NCBI GenBank assembly: GCA_039621445.1
Contig: CP154955.1
Location: 14,137,307 to 14,201,306 of the forward strand
Source of the DNA: Euglena gracilis
Lineage: Eukaryota; Euglenida; Euglenophyceae; Euglenales
Length of the DNA: 64,000 nucleotides
Direction of reading: 5' to 3'
The notes beneath the pieces are model-generated. The model made no database searches, had not been told where the DNA came from, and saw nothing but the letters and a program-made list of their open reading frames with translations. Shown one piece after another: positions 36,811 through 45,515 of the stretch (positions are counted from its first letter, which is position 1; the number at the start of each line of letters is the position of its first letter). The position numbers were made by a program, and so were the translations under genes.

Positions 36811-39258
36811 TTGGATCAATCAATACTGAGAAGGAAGAGCAATTCAGACGACACGGAAAAGCGGAGGAAGGAAAATTTTGTTTCCATGAGAGATGCACCA
36901 GACCTGGCGTCCAGCAGCCCAGTGGAGCAAAAAAGAACCCCAGGGAAGACAGCAGAAGCTGGAGAAGAGGGAGTTCCAGCAGGCGCCGGAGCAACCAACA
37001 TGGAACCAAGCTGTCGAGCTGCAGCACAAGGAGTTTCAAGGAAGAAACTGGAAGTGGAGAAGAGTGGAGGAGCAGCAGAAGCTGGAGACGACGACGGGGC
37101 AGGAGCACAACACCAGTCCGTGGCCGTCGCAACCCCCACATCTTCCATTTTCCCAAAAAATTTTCAATTCCAATCATTCAACGACGGCCATGGACCCTGG
37201 ACATTGGTGGCCAGAAAGTCGAGGAGACAAAGACAACAACAGCCCACAGCCCAGAGGGCAAGAAATGGGGAGACAGGTCGAGAAGACTACCCCCCCGGTT
37301 TCCCATCACCACCCCCCTCTCAGGGGGAACATTCCAAAGAAAGCATTACATCAAGGGCATGGCGACCCTTTTCAACAAGGCCATGGCAGCCATCATTATC
37401 AAGGGCATGGAGCCCAACTGCAAGGCTATGGAAGCCAGAAGCAAAGGCTGAAAGGCCCCAGGGGAAAGGTATGTCCAACTTACCCCACAGCTGCCTTAAA
37501 CATAAACCCTTCAGGGACTGCCAATCAATGCAGCAAACAGCCCCCCCATCGGGGACAGAAGGCCAATGGAGGCCACTGTATTCAAAATCAAGAGGCCAAT
37601 GGAGGCCATTTTATTCAGAGTCAAAGAGCTGCCCATTCAAGCAAGCAGCCCCCCTTTCAGGGGAAGGCCAATGGAGGCCATTATATCCAAGAGACCAATG
37701 GAGGCCAGGGGGCAAATATCAAGGCCAATGGAGGCCATTTCAATCAAAATCAGGTGGCCATGGGAGGCCAATGCATTCAAGACCACAGCCCTTGGGGGGG
37801 AGGCCCAAGATTGGCTGCACCAGGGCCCCCCCAGAAGATAATCAGCCCACACCCCCCAGCTTTATATGTACCTCCCCACTGCAGAAACAGACCTTCCCCC
37901 ATCTTTCAAAAACAGGGGGAAAGCCTGTCCTTGAGCAGCCCTATGGCAGGGCCAGAGGTGACCCCAGTGATGGGGCAGCCAGAGATGACCCCAGTGATGG
38001 GGCAGCAAGGGGGAAGGACCCCAGTGATGGGGCCTGTGGAATCCCCAGACACATTACACCCAGGGGTGCCCCCATTCATGGCCCTGCAGGCCAGCATTCC
38101 CCATTTGGTCAAGGCAGGGGCCAGCACAGAGGTATTAAACCTGATAAGGGAAGGGGTCAGGGCAGATCTTCCCCTCCCCCCTCAGATGTCCTTAAAAATT
38201 CCCTTCAAAACTCCCCAAGAAATAATGACCGCCCAGAACATTCTGAGAGAATACGAATGTGCAGGGGCAACCAGGCAAATCCCCCCAGAGGAAGCAAAAC
38301 ATTTTGTCCCTTATTTTATCATTTCCAAAAAGGAAGGGGAAAAGACCAAGGAAAGACTGATTTCAGATTGTCGACAGTTAAATCTCCATTTCACCCCCCA
38401 GAAGTTCAGATTGGAACACATGGGAAACATCTTCCCATATCTCAGAAAGGGTTGGTTCTGTGGAAAAATAGACCTGAAAGATGCGTATTTCCACTTAAAA
38501 CTGCACAGCAGCCTGGAAAAGCATGTGTGCATGCAGGTGGGGGGGGAAACGTGGCAATTTCAAGCTGCATGCTTTGGTATAAGCAGCCTGCCACAAAAAT
38601 TTATGACTCTCATGAGAGTTTGGGAGAGAAAATGGAGAAAGGAAGGAAAGGTAGTTTTCATCTACCTAGACGACATTTTGCTGTTAGCCCCCAGCAGAAA
38701 GACAGCAGCCCAGCATTTGGCAGAAATGAAAAAAGATCTTTTACTGGCAGGTTTCAGAATAAACCTCCCCAAATCATGTCTGGAACCAACACAAGAAATA
38801 AAGCATTTGGGCCAGTGGATCAATTTGAAAAAAGGCCAGCTGGAAATTCCACAGGAAAAATTAAAATCCCTAAGAAAGGAATTAGGAAAGGTGCTGAGAG
38901 CACAAAAGATGAGCTGCAGAAAACTCAGCTCTATTGTAGGGCAAGTCAGAAGCTATTTAGTTTCCATGCCTTTTCTCAGAATTCTGACAGATCAACTTTG
39001 CAAAATGGTGGATTTACACACAAAGTGGGGTTGGGACCACACCCTGACCATTCCCCAGGGGGTCAAAGATCAAATTGTGGAGTTAAAAACGTTTTTGCAG
39101 CCAGGTGTTGGCAGGGCATTTCAATCCCAGGCCTCTCAGGAACTGTTCTCAGACAGCAGCACCTGGCAGTGGGGGGGGGCTGGACAAAAATTCAGGCCAA
39201 AAAGTGCAGGATTTTTGGAGGGACCTGCACATCCTTCACATCAACCAAAAAGAGTTGA
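36811..39258 (+). CDS. DIRS-C ORF1 (gag-like) with a long 3' extension overlapping RT
   Basis: 815 codons in one open frame. The N-terminal third (MDQSILRRKSNSDD to about residue 300) carries the family motif FNDGHGPWTLVARKSRRQR and tandem GQWRPLYSKSR / GQWRPFYSESK repeats, then DPSDGAAR repeats. This part is the likely gag. From about residue 480 the same frame stays open for ~1 kb over the RT, which is coded in another frame. The equivalent frame is also open in copy B (34435-35271). Whether the 3' two-fifths is expressed is unknown. Confidence 0.65.
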   Translation: MDQSILRRKSNSDDTEKRRKENFVSMRDAPDLASSSPVEQKRTPGKTAEAGEEGVPAGAGATNMEPSCRAAAQGVSRKKLEVEKSGGAAEAGDDDGAGAQHQSVAVATPTSSIFPKNFQFQSFNDGHGPWTLVARKSRRQRQQQPTAQRARNGETGREDYPPGFPSPPPSQGEHSKESITSRAWRPFSTRPWQPSLSRAWSPTARLWKPEAKAERPQGKGMSNLPHSCLKHKPFRDCQSMQQTAPPSGTEGQWRPLYSKSRGQWRPFYSESKSCPFKQAAPLSGEGQWRPLYPRDQWRPGGKYQGQWRPFQSKSGGHGRPMHSRPQPLGGRPKIGCTRAPPEDNQPTPPSFICTSPLQKQTFPHLSKTGGKPVLEQPYGRARGDPSDGAARDDPSDGAARGKDPSDGACGIPRHITPRGAPIHGPAGQHSPFGQGRGQHRGIKPDKGRGQGRSSPPPSDVLKNSLQNSPRNNDRPEHSERIRMCRGNQANPPRGSKTFCPLFYHFQKGRGKDQGKTDFRLSTVKSPFHPPEVQIGTHGKHLPISQKGLVLWKNRPERCVFPLKTAQQPGKACVHAGGGGNVAISSCMLWYKQPATKIYDSHESLGEKMEKGRKGSFHLPRRHFAVSPQQKDSSPAFGRNEKRSFTGRFQNKPPQIMSGTNTRNKAFGPVDQFEKRPAGNSTGKIKIPKKGIRKGAESTKDELQKTQLYCRASQKLFSFHAFSQNSDRSTLQNGGFTHKVGLGPHPDHSPGGQRSNCGVKNVFAARCWQGISIPGLSGTVLRQQHLAVGGGWTKIQAKKCRIFGGTCTSFTSTKKS

Positions 39259-41125
39259 TGTCAGCAGTGGAGACAGTAAAAAGTCTGGCCAAACCAAAGC
39301 AAACAATAATGCTTCATGTGGACAGCCAGGTGGCTGTAAGTTATTTAACAAAATGGGGAGGCAGAAAGCCCTACCTAAATTCCATCTTAAAACCCCTGCT
39401 GTATCATTGTCAGGAAAAGAAAATCAATTTGCAGGTGGTTTGGGTTCCCACAAAAGAGCAATTGGCAGACTCCCTGACCAGGGAGCAAAAGGACCCAGGG
39501 GATTATACCCTAAACTTGACAATCTTTCACCAAATTCTGAAATTTTTCAGAAAGGACATTACCCCAGAGGTGGACATGTTTTGCACACCCAGCAACAAAA
39601 AATTTCCCCAGTTTGTTTGTCGATACCCCCACCAAGGGGCTTTGCTAGTGGATGCCTTGAAGGCCGATTTGAAGGGTCTCCCCCCAGTTTATGCCAACCC
39701 TCCCTGGAGCATCATTCCCCAGTGGGTTCAGAGATTAATGTTGAACCCAGACCTAACATGTCTGTTGATCGTACCCCACTGGGCTTCAACATCATGGTGG
39801 CGCCAATTAATGGCAATCAGACAGCCAGGCAGCAAAGTTTTGCTGGTCCCCCCCGAATGGGGTCTATTCACCAACTGCTGGGGGGAGGAGATGCCCCCCC
39901 CAAGGTGGAATTTGGCCTGCTTGATTGTGTCAGGCAAATATTACAATCCCAGGAAGTTTCGATGTCCAGCATCAACACTTACATAAAAAATCTGGGAAAT
40001 GTCAAGAGATATGACTCAGCCTTTAGGACATTGATGGGCCAATTATTGCAAAAAGGGGTGCCTCTGCAGAAGTGCACAGTCCCCAAGATGGCTGAAGCCA
40101 TCCTTGATCTTGCTGTTCATAGCATCAACACTGCACGAAATGCATATGCAGCAGCCTTATTACTCCCAGGGTTTGGGTCTTTGAGATTTTCCCCTCTTCT
40201 GGCTCCATTGAAAAGGAAGTGGAATGCCAATGTCTGCAAGTATGCCCACTTTTGGGACCCCACTGATTTCCTGGAGAACATAATGAGGAATTCCACACCC
40301 CTCTCAGACCTATCTGTGAAAGAGCTCAGAAACAGGCTCATCATCTGTTGGAGGCTTTTAGCCCTCCACAGGGGGGTTGATTTAGCCAGGACACAGCGAA
40401 AAATCAGTTTCGTAGGAGAAAAAATTTTCATTTTGTTGCAAAGGAAAGGGTGGCAATTCCCAAGATGGGAAGAAGTTTTGAATCTGCCACACACCCCCCT
40501 CATAAGCCCTTGGCATTTATTGAAAGAGTATGTGGAAAGGACAGCCCACATGGTTGGACACAAAAATAATTTGTTATGGTCTTTGGATGGTAAAAGACCT
40601 TTGAAATCAGAAAGGGTGAATTCCTTGACCAGAGAAATTCTGCAAGAGGGGGGGGTTGACACCACCCACTGGAAACCCCACAGCACCAGAGGGGCTGGGG
40701 TTTTATGGTGGAAAAATGCTGGTTTGCAAGTGGAAGAAGTCCAGCAATTGGGTCAGTGGAAAAATTTTGGGGCATTCCAAGCTCATTATTTAAGGCTGGG
40801 AGTCGTGTCAAAAACTCAAAATATTATGGCCCAAAGGGGGGTGCACAGTACCTCACCATCTCGCAGTGCGGAGCCCGAATGGTCTCGGACTCCCACGACA
40901 CAGGAAGGGGGAGGAAGGGACCAAGAGGGCGAAGCACAAGAAGATGGTGAGCCCAACCCTCCCACCCCAAAAATCAGCAGAAAAAGAAAACCATCCCCAT
41001 CGAGGGGGGGGCCCCCCACCAAGCGACCATGGGAAAGGGGGGGGGCGGGGCCACGACGGTTCAGCTTCGCCAAGGTGTCGGAGGAGGCCACCTCATCGCC
41101 AACTCCGGCAACAAAGGCGCAGTAA
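36893..41125 (+). CDS. DIRS-C ORF2: reverse transcriptase and tyrosine recombinase in one 1410-codon frame
   Basis: The frame is open from 36893. Recognisable RT begins near residue 430 and shows KERLISDCRQLNLHFTPQKF (about 480) and GKIDLKDAYFHLKLHSSLEK with catalytic Asp. The box VVFIYLDDILLLAP follows (YLDD about 591). The segment ~760-1000 is open but does not look like a domain, since RNase H/methyltransferase are in the overlapping ORF3. From ~1020 the tyrosine recombinase reads on (SINTYIKNLGNVKRYDSAF, LHRGVDLARTQRK). His and Arg are in HSTRG (His about 1263) and the Tyr nucleophile in AHYLRLG (about 1299). Confidence 0.85.
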   Translation: MHQTWRPAAQWSKKEPQGRQQKLEKREFQQAPEQPTWNQAVELQHKEFQGRNWKWRRVEEQQKLETTTGQEHNTSPWPSQPPHLPFSQKIFNSNHSTTAMDPGHWWPESRGDKDNNSPQPRGQEMGRQVEKTTPPVSHHHPPLRGNIPKKALHQGHGDPFQQGHGSHHYQGHGAQLQGYGSQKQRLKGPRGKVCPTYPTAALNINPSGTANQCSKQPPHRGQKANGGHCIQNQEANGGHFIQSQRAAHSSKQPPFQGKANGGHYIQETNGGQGANIKANGGHFNQNQVAMGGQCIQDHSPWGGGPRLAAPGPPQKIISPHPPALYVPPHCRNRPSPIFQKQGESLSLSSPMAGPEVTPVMGQPEMTPVMGQQGGRTPVMGPVESPDTLHPGVPPFMALQASIPHLVKAGASTEVLNLIREGVRADLPLPPQMSLKIPFKTPQEIMTAQNILREYECAGATRQIPPEEAKHFVPYFIISKKEGEKTKERLISDCRQLNLHFTPQKFRLEHMGNIFPYLRKGWFCGKIDLKDAYFHLKLHSSLEKHVCMQVGGETWQFQAACFGISSLPQKFMTLMRVWERKWRKEGKVVFIYLDDILLLAPSRKTAAQHLAEMKKDLLLAGFRINLPKSCLEPTQEIKHLGQWINLKKGQLEIPQEKLKSLRKELGKVLRAQKMSCRKLSSIVGQVRSYLVSMPFLRILTDQLCKMVDLHTKWGWDHTLTIPQGVKDQIVELKTFLQPGVGRAFQSQASQELFSDSSTWQWGGAGQKFRPKSAGFLEGPAHPSHQPKRVDVSSGDSKKSGQTKANNNASCGQPGGCKLFNKMGRQKALPKFHLKTPAVSLSGKENQFAGGLGSHKRAIGRLPDQGAKGPRGLYPKLDNLSPNSEIFQKGHYPRGGHVLHTQQQKISPVCLSIPPPRGFASGCLEGRFEGSPPSLCQPSLEHHSPVGSEINVEPRPNMSVDRTPLGFNIMVAPINGNQTARQQSFAGPPRMGSIHQLLGGGDAPPKVEFGLLDCVRQILQSQEVSMSSINTYIKNLGNVKRYDSAFRTLMGQLLQKGVPLQKCTVPKMAEAILDLAVHSINTARNAYAAALLLPGFGSLRFSPLLAPLKRKWNANVCKYAHFWDPTDFLENIMRNSTPLSDLSVKELRNRLIICWRLLALHRGVDLARTQRKISFVGEKIFILLQRKGWQFPRWEEVLNLPHTPLISPWHLLKEYVERTAHMVGHKNNLLWSLDGKRPLKSERVNSLTREILQEGGVDTTHWKPHSTRGAGVLWWKNAGLQVEEVQQLGQWKNFGAFQAHYLRLGVVSKTQNIMAQRGVHSTSPSRSAEPEWSRTPTTQEGGGRDQEGEAQEDGEPNPPTPKISRKRKPSPSRGGPPTKRPWERGGAGPRRFSFAKVSEEATSSPTPATKAQ
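39105..39986 (+). CDS. DIRS-C ORF3: RNase H and N6-methyltransferase-like region
   Basis: 293 codons overlapping ORF2 in another frame. RNase H motifs are INQKELMSAVETVKSL, TIMLHVDSQVAVSYL and KEQLADSLTRE. The methyltransferase-like part has PEVDMFCTPSNKKFPQF and VYANPPWSIIPQWVQRL (NPPW) with LLIVPHWASTSWW. The switch from the RT frame would fall near a G9 run at ~39171-39179, and return to the recombinase frame near a C8 run at ~39893-39901. Either slippery homopolymers allow frameshifting, or both runs are miscounted. Confidence 0.75.
   Translation: MLAGHFNPRPLRNCSQTAAPGSGGGLDKNSGQKVQDFWRDLHILHINQKELMSAVETVKSLAKPKQTIMLHVDSQVAVSYLTKWGGRKPYLNSILKPLLYHCQEKKINLQVVWVPTKEQLADSLTREQKDPGDYTLNLTIFHQILKFFRKDITPEVDMFCTPSNKKFPQFVCRYPHQGALLVDALKADLKGLPPVYANPPWSIIPQWVQRLMLNPDLTCLLIVPHWASTSWWRQLMAIRQPGSKVLLVPPEWGLFTNCWGEEMPPPRWNLACLIVSGKYYNPRKFRCPASTLT
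40851..40953 (+). repeat. DIRS-C internal complementary region
   Basis: CCTCACCATCTCGCAGTGCG followed by the rest of the 5' outer end inverted, then the inverse of the 3' outer end (GGAAGGGACCAAGAGGGCGA). It lies at the end of the recombinase frame. Confidence 0.85.
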
Positions 41126-41252
41126 GAAGCACCCCCCGCGCACGCACAAACACACCACAACAGAACAGCCCGCAAGGAAAGCAGGACCTCACCATCTTCT
41201 TGTGCTTCGCCCTCTTGGTCCCTTCCTCCCCCTTTCTGTGTCGTGGGAGTCC
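41098..41252 (+). repeat. DIRS-C 3' terminal inverted repeat
   Basis: Starts GCCAACTCCGGCAACAAAGG and ends CGTGGGAGTCC. The inner part is inverted relative to 36650-36735. Confidence 0.85.
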
Positions 41253-41720
41253 GACTGCATGGCCCAGCCCCAGGAAGACCACCCAAAGGGACCCACAGAG
41301 GCCCTTTCCTTGGACAAGGGGGGCAAGGTACCCACAAGAGACCTTGTGGAAGAAGAAAGGGTACCCACAGTGGACCTTGTGGAGGAGGAAAGGGGGCGCG
41401 CAGTGGCCCCCCTGTCAAATCTTTTTGTTTTGCTCATGGAAGGGGAAGATCAACCCAAGGGGGTACCCACAGAGGCCCCCCTATGGTATGTCTACCAACA
41501 ACAAGATCAGAGTGGGACCAGAGAGAGTGTGAGAGATGCATGCACACCCCCCCTGCAGTTTTTCGACAACCTCCTGTAAACCCAGGGGTTGCATTATTCC
41601 CAACCACCCATCAGCAGGTCAAGAGCATTCATCCCGAAATGTCCATGGGATGGAAAATGGTCATCAACCCAGCCCACAACCCCACAAAAACACTTGCTGT
41701 GAGAAATAACTTCAATGGAG
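41253..41720 (+). pseudogene. DIRS-A ORF1/pol N-terminal remnant downstream of DIRS-C
   Basis: Plus-strand frames contain RECERCMHTPPAVFRQPPV, which resembles VCEQSMHTPPATFREY in the minus-strand DIRS-A copy near 5.2 kb, and tandem KVPTRDLVEEERVPTVDLVE repeats. So DIRS-A sequence on the plus strand flanks DIRS-C on both sides. No RT core remains. Confidence 0.5.
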
Positions 41721-42403
41721 GAAAAGTGGGGACCGCTCACTTGATGCCCTGGCTGAGAGGGGAGGCAAGAGCAGCAATCAAATTTCCCAAAGGGCGAACT
41801 CGTGTTAGGAGGCGCAACTGGAAGAGACCGTCATGGAAGCAGCCGACACCACTCCAGGGATGGCGTGGGCCGGGTAACCGGGGAACCCATCTGTGTCTGT
41901 GTCTTGCAGCCTGGCGGGACAGCCCGCCGTCCCTGGGACCTGCGGGTCACTGCCATCCCAGGCAACGGAGGGGGAGTTGGAAGGTCAAGGGAGGCAGCCC
42001 AGTGCACTCTCCGTGATGCTGTGCGGCAATGTGCTTGGCAAGGACTTGCCCGTTGACTGTACAAAGGTCCAGAGGCAAGACTCACCTGTTGATCTGCCCT
42101 GAAACAAACAAGAACACAAGCAATAGGCTGAAAACATTGGGAAAAAAACATTGAATTTCAATGTTGTTTTTTTCAAGGGGAGGGGGTAAAGGATGAAGCT
42201 ATGCAATGCGATGCAACAAACAAAAAACAGCAACAAAGCAAAAATTGCCAAAAAAAATCACAAAAAACCCCACAAAAAAAAGGTTTTTTTTCCGTTCTTC
42301 CTGCCCCCTTGTGGAGAGAGTGCTGCCCTTTGAGCTGTCCTTCTTTGAAACCCTTGGCTGCGACATGGGAGGAAAAAATGGAAAGCAGGTCCCGGCAGAC
42401 CTC
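41721..42403. other. Boundary between the DIRS cluster and the KH gene
   Basis: No convincing gene. It includes an acceptor-like TCTGTGTCTTGCAG at ~41897-41910 on the plus strand. A 13-base segment at 42086-42098 on the minus strand is flanked by GTTTCAG and GTGAGT. The part next to 42404 is A-rich on the plus strand and would be the 3' UTR and flank of the KH gene. Confidence 0.4.
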
Positions 42404-42567
42404 TCAGTGGCCACCGATGACGATGCAGTTGGCGTAGGGGTTGGGGGGCAGCACATGGTCCACCGGCCCGCCGTACACCTGGTCACTGTCGTCAAACAGG
42501 ATGCGGATGCAGTTCTGCGCGGCGCGGATCTGGGCGTCGGTGCCCCGCAGCTTGCACTTCGTGACCA
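42404..42567 (-). CDS. Multi-KH protein, terminal exon candidate (second half of a KH domain)
   Basis: Acceptor TTGCCAG to 42568. The exon begins TG|GTC (codon completed by the G at the end of the 45327-45515 exon) and reads VVTKCKLRGTDAQIRAAQN, the last strand and helix of a KH domain. NPYANCIVIGGH and a TGA at 42404-42406 follow. If the TGA is used this is the C-terminus. Alternatively a donor at 42413-42414 (ATCG|GTGGCC) would continue the gene. Phase agreement with the previous exon is exact. Confidence 0.8.
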
Positions 42568-43438
42568 CTGGCAACGAAGCATGTCGGGAGGGGAGAGGGG
42601 GAGATAGAATTTGATATCCGCAACTTTGCTGCACCATTTCCTGGCCATTCCTCCAAACGTGCACAGTGGTGCGCAAATGCGTCTTTTTTGCTGGTTTTTT
42701 CCTATTGAGTTTCCGTTTTTGCCAGGCAAAAATAGCAAACCAAAAGCCCAAATCTAGCTAGGATGGTGTTTTCAGCCAAAATGTTTCAGGAAATCAACCC
42801 CAAGGCCCTCGAGAACACAATTTTGACCATTTTGGGCCGCACTCTTCAAAATTTTTCAGCGCCTGCCATCTCCAGCCAGCCAACACTTTTTCCCCATCCG
42901 GGCTGCCCCTGGAGGTTGAATGTAAAAGATTGTGCCAATTCAGCACAGATGGACCGAGCTGCACAGAGGAACCACTCGCCGGGGTTCGATACACAATCCA
43001 TACAAAACGAAAGGAAACAAAAATCATGGGACACCACCCAATTTGTCCCATTTTTCTTTCCTCTGTCCCCATTCCCTTTCTATGCCCTCTGAGGAGGGGG
43101 CACATTCAGGCGTAATCAATCTTCATACACAAAAGTCGGGGATATGAAATATGGTTGATTTTCAAAGTTTTGGGGTCTGTTTTGTAATAAAAAATTACAA
43201 AAAATTCCCAGAAGGCATTACCATTTTCTGTTGCAATTTTGGTTGCCTTTTGCTCGAAAGTTTTCATAACAACTGGACAAAACTAATTCCGTTTCCATGA
43301 AAACAAGAAACCTGGATTTGCCATCATTAATTTTTCTAAAAAGGTAATTTTTCCACCATTTTTTTCTTGCCATTTTCTTCCCGTCATTTTGTTTCCTGTC
43401 ATTTATGTCTGGGCTGTAAGGTGGGGGGAGGTGGGGTC

Positions 43439-43778
43439 CATACCATTGCCGACCCCCCGGGGGGGTCACTTTCCACTCAGAAAAAAAACCAGTCAGTCAT
43501 TTTCCCCCAAAAAACCAGTCAATCACTTTACCCCCCCCCCGGGGGGGGGGAAGGATCGGCCATTTTCAGAAGGCAATTAACACGTGCCAAAAAAATCTCA
43601 AAAAAATCCAAAAATTTTCTTGCACCTTCGGTGCCAGGCCAGCCACTTTTCATTTTCGGGCCTACCCCACCCCTGGGGGGGGGGGGTTCTTGGCCAGAGA
43701 ACCAGTCAGTCACTCTGAAAAAAAAAACCAGTCAGTCACCCCGGGGGGGGGGGGGGACAGGTGTTAAGCGATAATATG
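43439..43778. mobile_element. hAT-like small TIR element with 8 bp target duplication
   Basis: 340 bases flanked by GTGGGGTC on both sides (43431-43438 and 43779-43786). Ends are CATACCATTGCC and GGCGATAATATG-like inverted repeats. The body has C-run/G-run pairs, CCAGTCAGTCA repeats and a GCACCTTCGGTGC hairpin. No coding capacity. Present in an intron. Confidence 0.8.
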
Positions 43779-44398
43779 GTGGGGTCGCACGCCCTGTGCT
43801 CCTTTTATCCCCTCTTCCGGCCCTTCCGGCCTGGCACTGCTTTCCCCCTCTGGCCCCTTTGTCTTGTGGGTGTCGGACCCCCCCCCCCGGTCCAGGGGGA
43901 GGGGGTTGGGGGGACCCCCCAACCAATGGTGGGGTCTGGGTGACTGATGTTTGGCCTGGCACGAAGCCGAAAATTTTTGCCTCCCAAAATGGGCCGGTTT
44001 GGGCACATTTTGGGCAAAGATTCCACAATTTTCACACAATCTCTGTATGGCTGTAATCTTTCTGGAATTTTTTTGCCGGCCCCAATGGAGCACACCACGT
44101 GCTCTTTGGCACACCTTTTATCCTCCACCTTTGTGCATCATTTCCCATTGAACAAAAGGGCAGTGACAAGAGAGAGAGTACCAGAGACCCCTTCCTTGAT
44201 GGAGCCAAAAAACCTCCCCAAACCCAGTGCCAAACCTCGGTTTTCCCCATGGGTGGGGGGGGGGAATCGATATCGGAGGCCTTTGAACCACCAAACATTC
44301 TCACCAGGGGGATGTGCAGCGAGGTCCCTCAAAACATGCAAAAAAATGCAATAAATGCAATAAATTCCTCAGGAGCTCCCTCCCAGGGCGGACTAAAG

Positions 44399-44452
44399 GA
44401 ATAAATAAATAAATAAATAAATAAATAAGAAATAAGAAATAACAAATAAATC
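44399..44452. repeat. (AAAT)n microsatellite
   Basis: About eight AAAT units followed by AAGAAAT variants; intronic. Confidence 0.9.
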
Positions 44453-45326
44453 TTTCCCCAGTACATTCAATGAAAAATGCACTGGAAAAAAATGGTGGAA
44501 AAGGGGGACATATTTTGGCAAAACAGGTCGACTTCGAAAAAAAAAGTGATTTCTGTTTTTTTTGGACCACCAAACTGTCAAAAAATGAGTTTTTTTTGAC
44601 TTCTTAATTTTTGGCCCTGTTCAAGCCCCAGTCTGGCCCTTGGCTGGACCTTGGGCCAAAGAGCGGTCCTCAATGGAAAAAAGCAAACTTCCCATCCCTT
44701 GTGGACGCCCTGGCTCCCCGGGGCTTCACTTTTCTGCTGGAGAGGACATGAAAAATTTTCCACTTTGGAACATTGTTTGCAATGCACCACGGTGCATATT
44801 CCAGACATTTATTAATCAATTTATTTATTTTACACCTTTCTCCAACAGGCACAAAAGCATGAACAAAAACAGTGTCTTCAAAGGAAAAACGGTAAAAATG
44901 TTTTTTTTGAAAAACAGGGGAAAATGTCACACCAAAAGCAAAAATGGTGCAAACTTGCCAAATTACACGTTGTGTTTGACTGGTTGCACCCACTTATATT
45001 TCATAATGCGGCCACTGGTGGTTGTGAAATTTTGTTCAAAAATGTGTAGTATGCAACTTCCAGTTGTCTGGTGGTTGAGCAATCTGCTTGTACAATTGCC
45101 CCAAAAAAAAAACATTGGAGGAACACTGAACACAACAAACAACAAAACTGCAAACTTTCAAGATTTTGGACCATGCAAAAAATGGGGGAAAAAACATATC
45201 ATACAACTTGCATGTGCGGATCACCCCGGACGGATGGACGGACGGACCCCTGGACGGAAGAACCCCCCCACCCCCCAAACAGATGGACCCCCCCCCCGGA
45301 CGGATCCCCCCCAGCCTCGCAGATAC

Positions 45327-45515
45327 CTCCCTGCTCCTTCTTCTTCGGGACGTCTATCTCCACTCCGTCGCTCTCCTCGCGGATCCACTTAATGTTCTTC
45401 CCGCCCGTGCCAATCAGCACGGACAGCAGCGGGTTCCCCTGCCGATCACAGGGCACCTCCACCTCCACCTCCATCACCGGGCGCAGGGGCAGCCGGCAGT
45501 GGCCATCAGTCAACA
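45327..45515 (-). CDS. Multi-KH protein exon: first half of a KH domain
   Basis: 189 bases. Acceptor CCATCTGAAG, donor GTATCTG. Reads LTDGHCRLPLRPVMEVEVEV, then LLSVLIGTGGKNIKWIREES, with GTGG as the GxxG loop of a KH domain, then DGVEIDVPKKKEQG. Joined in phase to 42404-42567 it makes a complete KH fold (helices 1-2, variable loop, third strand, helix 3). GxxG contacts the nucleic-acid backbone in this family. Start phase matches the 28-base exon at 46691-46718. Confidence 0.88.

Larger units (their letters stand above)
36617..41252 (+). mobile_element. DIRS-type tyrosine-recombinase retrotransposon, copy C, nearly intact
   Basis: A 4.6 kb element with inverted termini (36617-36742 and 41098-41252), an internal complementary region (40851-40953) and very long ORFs for ORF1, RT and tyrosine recombinase, with RNase H/methyltransferase-like coding in an overlapping frame. 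It faces copy B 5' end to 5' end. It is inserted in DIRS-A sequence, which resumes at 41253. It is the best-preserved DIRS in the window and could be functional if the frame changes are programmed or erroneous. Confidence 0.9.
42568..45326 (-). other. Large intron of the KH gene
   Basis: 2.8 kb without exon-like sequence. It holds a hAT-like small element (43439-43778), an (AAAT)n tract near 44400-44450, and many G/C and A/T homopolymers. Boundaries GTATCTG (donor) and TTGCCAG (acceptor) on the minus strand are canonical. Confidence 0.65.
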
